Assembly: GCA_016792845.1 (NCBI GenBank)
Contig: JAEUKH010000028.1
Coordinates: forward strand, 62,001 to 126,000
Direction of reading: 5' to 3'
Length of the DNA: 64,000 bases
Source of the DNA: Myxococcales bacterium
GTDB taxonomy: Bacteria > Myxococcota_A > Polyangia > Polyangiales > Ga0077539
Part shown: piece by piece, positions 60,901-64,000 of the stretch
Position numbering within the stretch: position 1 is the first letter of the stretch
Layout: each line of letters begins with the position of its first letter
Program-made: the position numbers and the translations under genes
The notes under the pieces: generated by a model
The model's database searches: none
Told to the model about the DNA's origin: nothing
The model's input: only the letters and a program-made list of their open reading frames with translations

Positions 60901-61419
60901 GCCGCCCGAGCACATCTGGTTCGGGCCGCAGGGGTTGTTGCAGGCGCCGCAGTTCGCCGCCGAGGTGTTCGGGTTGATGCAGGCGCCGCCGCAGACGATC
61001 TCGCCCGCCATGCAGCTCGGCCCGGTGTCGACAGGGCCGGTGTCGGCGGGGCCGGTGTCGGCGGGGCCGGTGTCGGCGGGGCCCGCGTCGACGATGCCGG
61101 TGTCTGTGTCGATGACGCCGGTGTCTGTGTCGATGACGCCGGTGTCGAGGGGCCCGGTGTCAGCGGAGCCAGCGTCGACGACGCCGGTGTCGGCCGGGCC
61201 CGTGTCTGTGTCGATGACGCCGGTGTCGGCGGGGCCGGTGTCGGCGGGGCCGGTGTCGGCAGGGCCGGTGTCGGCGGGGCCGGTGTCGGCGGGGCCGGTG
61301 TCGGTCTGACCGAAGACGTCATCACCGGCGTCGGTGTCGCCGCCGCCGTTCGAGTTACTGCTGCTGCACGCAGCGATCGAGGCGCACAAAAGAACGCCCC
61401 ACCACGCAGATCGTTTCAC
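57973..61419 (-). CDS. Large lipoprotein: TGPAD linker, Cys-rich section and three about 257-aa repeats
   Basis: A 1148-aa protein from GTG 61419 (GAGGAG 6 bp upstream). The lipobox is SIAAC (Cys18). A low-complexity DTGPAD linker extends to about residue 133. A Cys-rich section (to about 370) has many NCGACGxxC and CxxGQxxCxxxC units. Three repeats follow (about 374-633, 634-889, 890-1148), each with DDRGGIAV, LYSGDS, GVVTDxGA, YGCENWAxWGVAE, ALYMTYR and FHYEG landmarks, so each may be a beta-propeller-like domain. It is a probable surface or adhesion protein; the exact function is unknown. Confidence 0.8.
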   Translation of the reverse strand: MKRSAWWGVLLCASIAACSSSNSNGGGDTDAGDDVFGQTDTGPADTGPADTGPADTGPADTGPADTGVIDTDTGPADTGVVDAGSADTGPLDTGVIDTDTGVIDTDTGIVDAGPADTGPADTGPADTGPVDTGPSCMAGEIVCGGACINPNTSAANCGACNNPCGPNQMCSGGVCQVTCTAPQSTCRDAMGTTYCSNLLTDARNCGACGMACATGQSCNSGVCQTQCTSGQQLCGSTCVAVATDIANCGRCNNPCPMIANGVATCAAGLCGSTCNTGFADCDGNAGNGCEADVRISVNNCGGCGRACTAPTGGSVTCQAGACVGGCPSGQTICNSACVALTTDANNCGSCGNRCQSGQSCAGGVCTGGNTSLPDLQIGSLTAQNCTVVDHNATTSDDRGGIAVSSTSLFYSGDSATGRFALPGLSGASAVTPVRDGLVSNLTTGEVFNFGINATTPVSSSGGTLTHLLAMDGTTGAFTGRAVALSQPIVASSGATGIFSGSGRALVYASGRVWDINLTSGVVTDRGARTQPSWYGCENWAIWGVAEQFGGALYMTYRDASTQTIVRSNVATGQTSTVATFSNLSDMCSFTVSPATGTWLFHYEGSAQFGGSAETVGVCAASFGGAPPVDISGPTFQLRSLTTNNCAAIEHATQSGDDRGGIAVTASNVLYSGDSSTARFSLTDLSAPAAVGRIYDALFSNLLTQQAYTFASSPTAPTTSGGGVMTHIIALDTAGNLTSNSVALSRSIAASGTTGFFSGANRVVVVTAGRLYNVALPSGVVTDLGAFTAPTWFGCENWAVWGVAEYVNNQLSIVYTQGNNYPTLNIMRQPVPTGAATVLAAFSGAGLSDMCSFTVSPNRNRWYFHYEGSGFARSGDETVGYCDATTNLGGSLRIDALSAAGCVVADHSSTVGDDRGGIALTPSQVLYSGDSGLVRHDLNTLGSQAAVTPVIDGIFSNLATQQAYAFGTNASTPIQGTGVSSVAVTHLLALDPATGARTGAAVALSQPIAFTGSYGASQLGIFSGMGRVVVFTNGRAFDVQIATGQVADLGAMSQPAFYGCENIAAWGVAENFGGALYMTYRQNGTNNIVRTRIPDGTTATVATFSNLSDLCAFTVSPSTNRWYFHHEGTSQFRSGDETIGFCGATLSQP
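61020..61312. repeat. 15-bp tandem repeat encoding DTGPA units
   Basis: The unit GGGGCCGGTGTCGGC (plus-strand view) recurs at both ends of the tract, with an 18-bp variant built on GATGACGCCGGTGTCTGT in its middle. It encodes the DTGPA/DTGVIDT linker of the lipoprotein on the minus strand. The near-identical units are a likely site of slippage and copy-number change. Confidence 0.9.
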
Positions 61420-61520
61420 AAGAATCTCCTCTGTTGGTGCCGCCCCCGGGGTAGCGGCCCTGACGCCACACTACGCCATGGAGCGTGCGGCGGTCAGTCA
61501 CCAACAGGTCAGAAATTCTT

Positions 61521-61550
61521 CGAAGCGAGCGGCGGTCTTGCGGCGCTTCG
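61521..61550 (-). terminator. Possible terminator of lon
   Basis: CGAAGCG (61521-61527) pairs with CGCTTCG (61544-61550); on the minus strand the hairpin is followed by AAGAATTTCT. It lies 22-51 bp downstream of the lon stop at 61572. The stem is short, so confidence is low. Confidence 0.35.
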
Positions 61551-61571
61551 CGATCGGGCCGCGTCGTCGGG

Positions 61572-63956
61572 TCAGTGCGCCTGCGGCGCGGCGCCGCCGG
61601 GCTCCTGGGGGGTGAGAAGGCCGCCTTCGGTGTCACGGGGCGCCTCGTGCGTTTCGAGGGCCGCGGCGAGCACCTCGCTCATGGCGTCGGCGAAGGTGAA
61701 GCGCATCGCGTCGCGCACCGTGGCGGGCACGTCGTCGAGGTCGCGGCGGTTCTTCGCGGGCAGGATCACATGGGTGATGCCGGCGCGGTGGGCGGCGAGC
61801 ACCTTGGCCTTGATGCCGCCGACGGGCATCACCCGACCGCGCAGCGTGCACTCGCCGGTCATGGCCGTGTCGCTGCGGACCCTTCGCCCGCTGAGGAGCG
61901 ACACCAGCGCGGTGAAAATCGTGACCCCCGCGCTCGGGCCGTCCTTGGGCACCGCCCCGGCGGGCACGTGGATGTGCACGTCGTGGGCGTCGAGCACGTC
62001 GGCCGAGAGGCCCAGGGCGTCGGCGTTCGAGCGCACGTACGTCATCGCCGCGCGGGCCGACTCTTTCATCACGTCGCCGAGCTGGCCGGTGATTTCGAGG
62101 GCGCCTTTGCCGCGCATGCGCGAGGTCTCGATGAAGAGAATGTCGCCGCCGACAGGCGTCCACGCGAGGCCGGTGGCGACGCCGGGGGCGGCGGTGCGTT
62201 CGGCCACATCGCTGACGAATTTCACCCTTCCGAGGATGTCACCGAGGTCAGCCTCGTCGATGACCCGCGGCGTCGGTCGCGTGTCGGTGAGCCGCGCAAC
62301 ATCGAGCGCGACGGCGCGGCAGAGCCGTGTGATCTCTCGCCCGAGCTGTCGCACCCCGGCCTCGCGGGTGTAATCGCGCACCACGGCCCGCAGCGCCGCG
62401 TCGGTGACGGTGAGCATCGCCTCGCCGAGGCTGTGCTCCTTGAGGTGCTTCGGCACGAGGTGCTTGCGCGCGATCTCGACCTTCTCGTCGAGGGTGTAGC
62501 CCTGCACCTCGATGATCTCGAGCCGGTCGCGCAACGGGGCCGAGAGGGCCGAGAGGTCGTTCGCGGTGACCACGAAGAGCGCCTCTGAGAGGTCGAAAGG
62601 GAGCTCCATGTAGTGGTCGGTGAAGGTCTTGTTCTGCTCGGGGTCGAGCACTTCGAGCAGCGCCGCCTCGGGCGAGCCCGACCAGCCCGAGAAGAGCTTG
62701 TCGATCTCGTCGAGGAGCACCACGGCGTTCTTCGCCCCGGCCTTCTTCATCGCGTGGACGATGCGCCCCGGCAGCGCGCCCACGTAGGTGCGACGGTGCC
62801 CGCGCACCTCGGCCTCATCGCGAACGCCCCCGAGCGCGATGCGCACGAAGGGGCGCCCGGTCGCGTCGGCGATCGACTGCCCGAGGCTGGTCTTGCCGAC
62901 CCCCGGAGGTCCCGCGAGGCAAAGGATGGTGCCGCGCGGGTTGCCCGAGAGCTTCAGCACGGCCATGTGCTCAAGGATGCGCTTCTTCACGTCGTCGAGC
63001 CCGGCGTGGTCGGCGTCGAGGCGCGCGCTCACGGCGTCGAGGTCGTCGCTCGAGGGCGCCCGCACGTTCCACGGGAGGTCGGCGACCCATTCGAGCCAGG
63101 TTCTGAGCACATGGCCTTCTGCGTTCTGCGCGGGCATGCCTTCGAGGCGTCGGAGCTCGCGCTCAGCGGCGGTGCGCACCTCGTCGGGCAGGTCGGCGTC
63201 TTCGATGCGCTTGCGCAGCCGGCTGTTGGCGTCTTCGCCCTCGCCCTCTTCGCCGAGCTCCTTGCGCAGCGCCTTGATCTGCTCGCGCAAGAGCGCGTCG
63301 CGCTGGTGCTTGTTGACCTCGCGCCGCACGTCTTGGTCGATGCGGGTCTTGAGGTCGGCCATGGCCTTGCTCTCGGCCACGAGGTCGGTCACCCGCTTGA
63401 GCCGCGCGTTCACGTCATCGAGGCTGAGCACCTGGTGCTCCTTCTCGACCGGCAGCCCGAGGAGCGAGGCCACTTGATCGGCCACGAGGCCCGGGTTCTC
63501 GTCGTCGGCGTTGACCTGCGTGAGGGTGCCGCCGTTTTTGCTCGCGATCTCTGAAATGTGCGTCTTGAGCGAGGCCGCGAGGAGCCGCGACGACACCGTG
63601 TCTGAGTCGCTCTCGTCGGGCGTCACGCCCTCGACGGTGAAGTACGGCTCGCGCGAGAGCACCGTGCGGAGCTGCCATCGGGTGACGCCTTCGAGGGTCA
63701 CGCGGTAGCCGCGGTCGCGGGTGCGCTCAAGCTTGACGATACGTGCGAGGGTGCCGCGGGCGAAGAGGTCGGCTTCGGTGGGCTCCGAGACGTTGGCGTC
63801 GCGCTGTGACACCACCGCGATGAGGTCGCCCTCGCGGTGCGCTTCGAGCAAGGCCACCGAGCGGGTGCGGCCCACCGGGAGCGTCATCGTCGTACCCGGA
63901 AAGAGCATGCCGCTGCGGAGCGGGAGCAGCGAGACCGGAGCAGGAGCGTGGTTCAT
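61572..63956 (-). CDS. lon: Lon-family ATP-dependent protease
   Basis: A 794-aa protein with an N-terminal substrate-binding domain (LPLRSGMLFPG, then GVTRWQ), a coiled middle segment, AAA+ module with GPPGVGKTSL (Walker A), VVLLDEIDKL and ALFVVTANDLSA, and the protease domain with the catalytic Ser in KDGPSAGVTIF and Lys in VGGIKAKVLAA. It degrades misfolded and regulatory proteins in the cytosol. ATG 63956 (MNHAPAPVSL) is preferred; the frame continues six codons to a GTG at 63974. The 5' region beyond 63956 is only partly in the window. A Lon with this layout is standard. Confidence 0.95.
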   Translation of the reverse strand: MNHAPAPVSLLPLRSGMLFPGTTMTLPVGRTRSVALLEAHREGDLIAVVSQRDANVSEPTEADLFARGTLARIVKLERTRDRGYRVTLEGVTRWQLRTVLSREPYFTVEGVTPDESDSDTVSSRLLAASLKTHISEIASKNGGTLTQVNADDENPGLVADQVASLLGLPVEKEHQVLSLDDVNARLKRVTDLVAESKAMADLKTRIDQDVRREVNKHQRDALLREQIKALRKELGEEGEGEDANSRLRKRIEDADLPDEVRTAAERELRRLEGMPAQNAEGHVLRTWLEWVADLPWNVRAPSSDDLDAVSARLDADHAGLDDVKKRILEHMAVLKLSGNPRGTILCLAGPPGVGKTSLGQSIADATGRPFVRIALGGVRDEAEVRGHRRTYVGALPGRIVHAMKKAGAKNAVVLLDEIDKLFSGWSGSPEAALLEVLDPEQNKTFTDHYMELPFDLSEALFVVTANDLSALSAPLRDRLEIIEVQGYTLDEKVEIARKHLVPKHLKEHSLGEAMLTVTDAALRAVVRDYTREAGVRQLGREITRLCRAVALDVARLTDTRPTPRVIDEADLGDILGRVKFVSDVAERTAAPGVATGLAWTPVGGDILFIETSRMRGKGALEITGQLGDVMKESARAAMTYVRSNADALGLSADVLDAHDVHIHVPAGAVPKDGPSAGVTIFTALVSLLSGRRVRSDTAMTGECTLRGRVMPVGGIKAKVLAAHRAGITHVILPAKNRRDLDDVPATVRDAMRFTFADAMSEVLAAALETHEAPRDTEGGLLTPQEPGGAAPQAH

Positions 63957-64000
63957 GGTTTGGGGCTCTCTCACTTCCGAAGAAATGGGTTGTTTCGGCG

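Noticed and set aside
61020..61312. CRISPR array
   Set aside because: The units are 15 bp, contiguous, in frame and code for a DTGPA linker; there are no unique spacers.
61420..61571. A hidden small gene or riboswitch between lon and the large lipoprotein
   Set aside because: Only a modest hairpin and no start/RBS-supported frame were found; the length fits a terminator plus leader.

Overview
The window looks like chromosomal DNA of a myxobacterium-type bacterium (Myxococcota, probably near the Polyangia/Sandaracinaceae; this placement is inference). The supporting signs are very high GC with G/C-ending codons throughout, many secreted lipoproteins with a Cys lipobox followed by long Asp/Ala/Pro linkers, a MYXO-CTERM-like tail, Cys-rich NCGxC lipoproteins, two sigma-54-type activators, a Ser/Thr kinase and a permease-less PTS phosphorelay. 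About forty genes are dense and often overlap by 4 nt. There is no rRNA, CRISPR array, transposase or integrase.

Layout. 1-441: 3' end of a GTPase-like gene. 452-9463 (minus): three lipoproteins (PHP phosphoesterase-like, formylglycine-enzyme-like, giant metzincin-like protease), then a CDP-alcohol phosphatidyltransferase and a DUF218/YdcF protein. 9626-11647 (plus): two tandem paralogous membrane proteins. 11650-14643 (minus): a permease, a deoxynucleoside kinase and an M15 peptidase. 14687-19178: a divergent sulfur locus, with a sigma-54 activator and TauE/SafE exporter on minus, and a split YeeE/YedE transporter and persulfide dioxygenase-rhodanese on plus; sigma-54-like promoters and TGAAAC elements lie between. 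19247-28579 (minus): small membrane protein, kinase with ExbD-like tail, an activator whose GAFTGA loop is altered, a FadL-type porin and a 1228-aa lipoprotein. 28700-33113 (plus): hprK-rapZ-ptsH-ptsI and a small double zinc-ribbon protein. 33176-34702: RpoD-family sigma factor, then a 758-bp non-coding gap with hairpins. 35461-39220: FliJ-like coiled coil, lipoprotein, LolC/E-type permease. 39285-39456: two identical tRNA-Gly(GCC) genes. 39520-45727: SWIM-SNF2 helicase plus a DUF4132-like protein, facing a SUKH protein. 46429-53404 (minus): an eight-gene same-strand run (including SUKH) with metallophosphoesterase, esterase, NamZ-like muramidase, a 66-aa unknown and the oxamate carbamoyltransferase trio (FdrA/AllF, AllG, AllH). 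53454-61419: DUF985 cupin and three large lipoproteins. 61572-63956: Lon.

How the genes work together. The sulfur locus suggests control of uptake/export and oxidation of reduced sulfur by one activator. The PTS block is a regulatory relay (EI to HPr, with HPr kinase and RapZ) with no visible sugar permease or EIIA. The AllFGH block would convert oxalurate to oxamate and carbamoyl phosphate. The most unusual DNA-level signal is a 7-bp word, TGAAACA, present 16 times between 13.77 and 21.09 kb, in several reading frames and often as direct repeats 11-12 bp apart, but found by eye only twice elsewhere. The most interesting protein-level candidates are the SWIM-SNF2/DUF4132 pair next to the tRNA-Gly genes and the kinase-membrane-ExbD-like fusion coupled to an activator with an altered GAFTGA loop.
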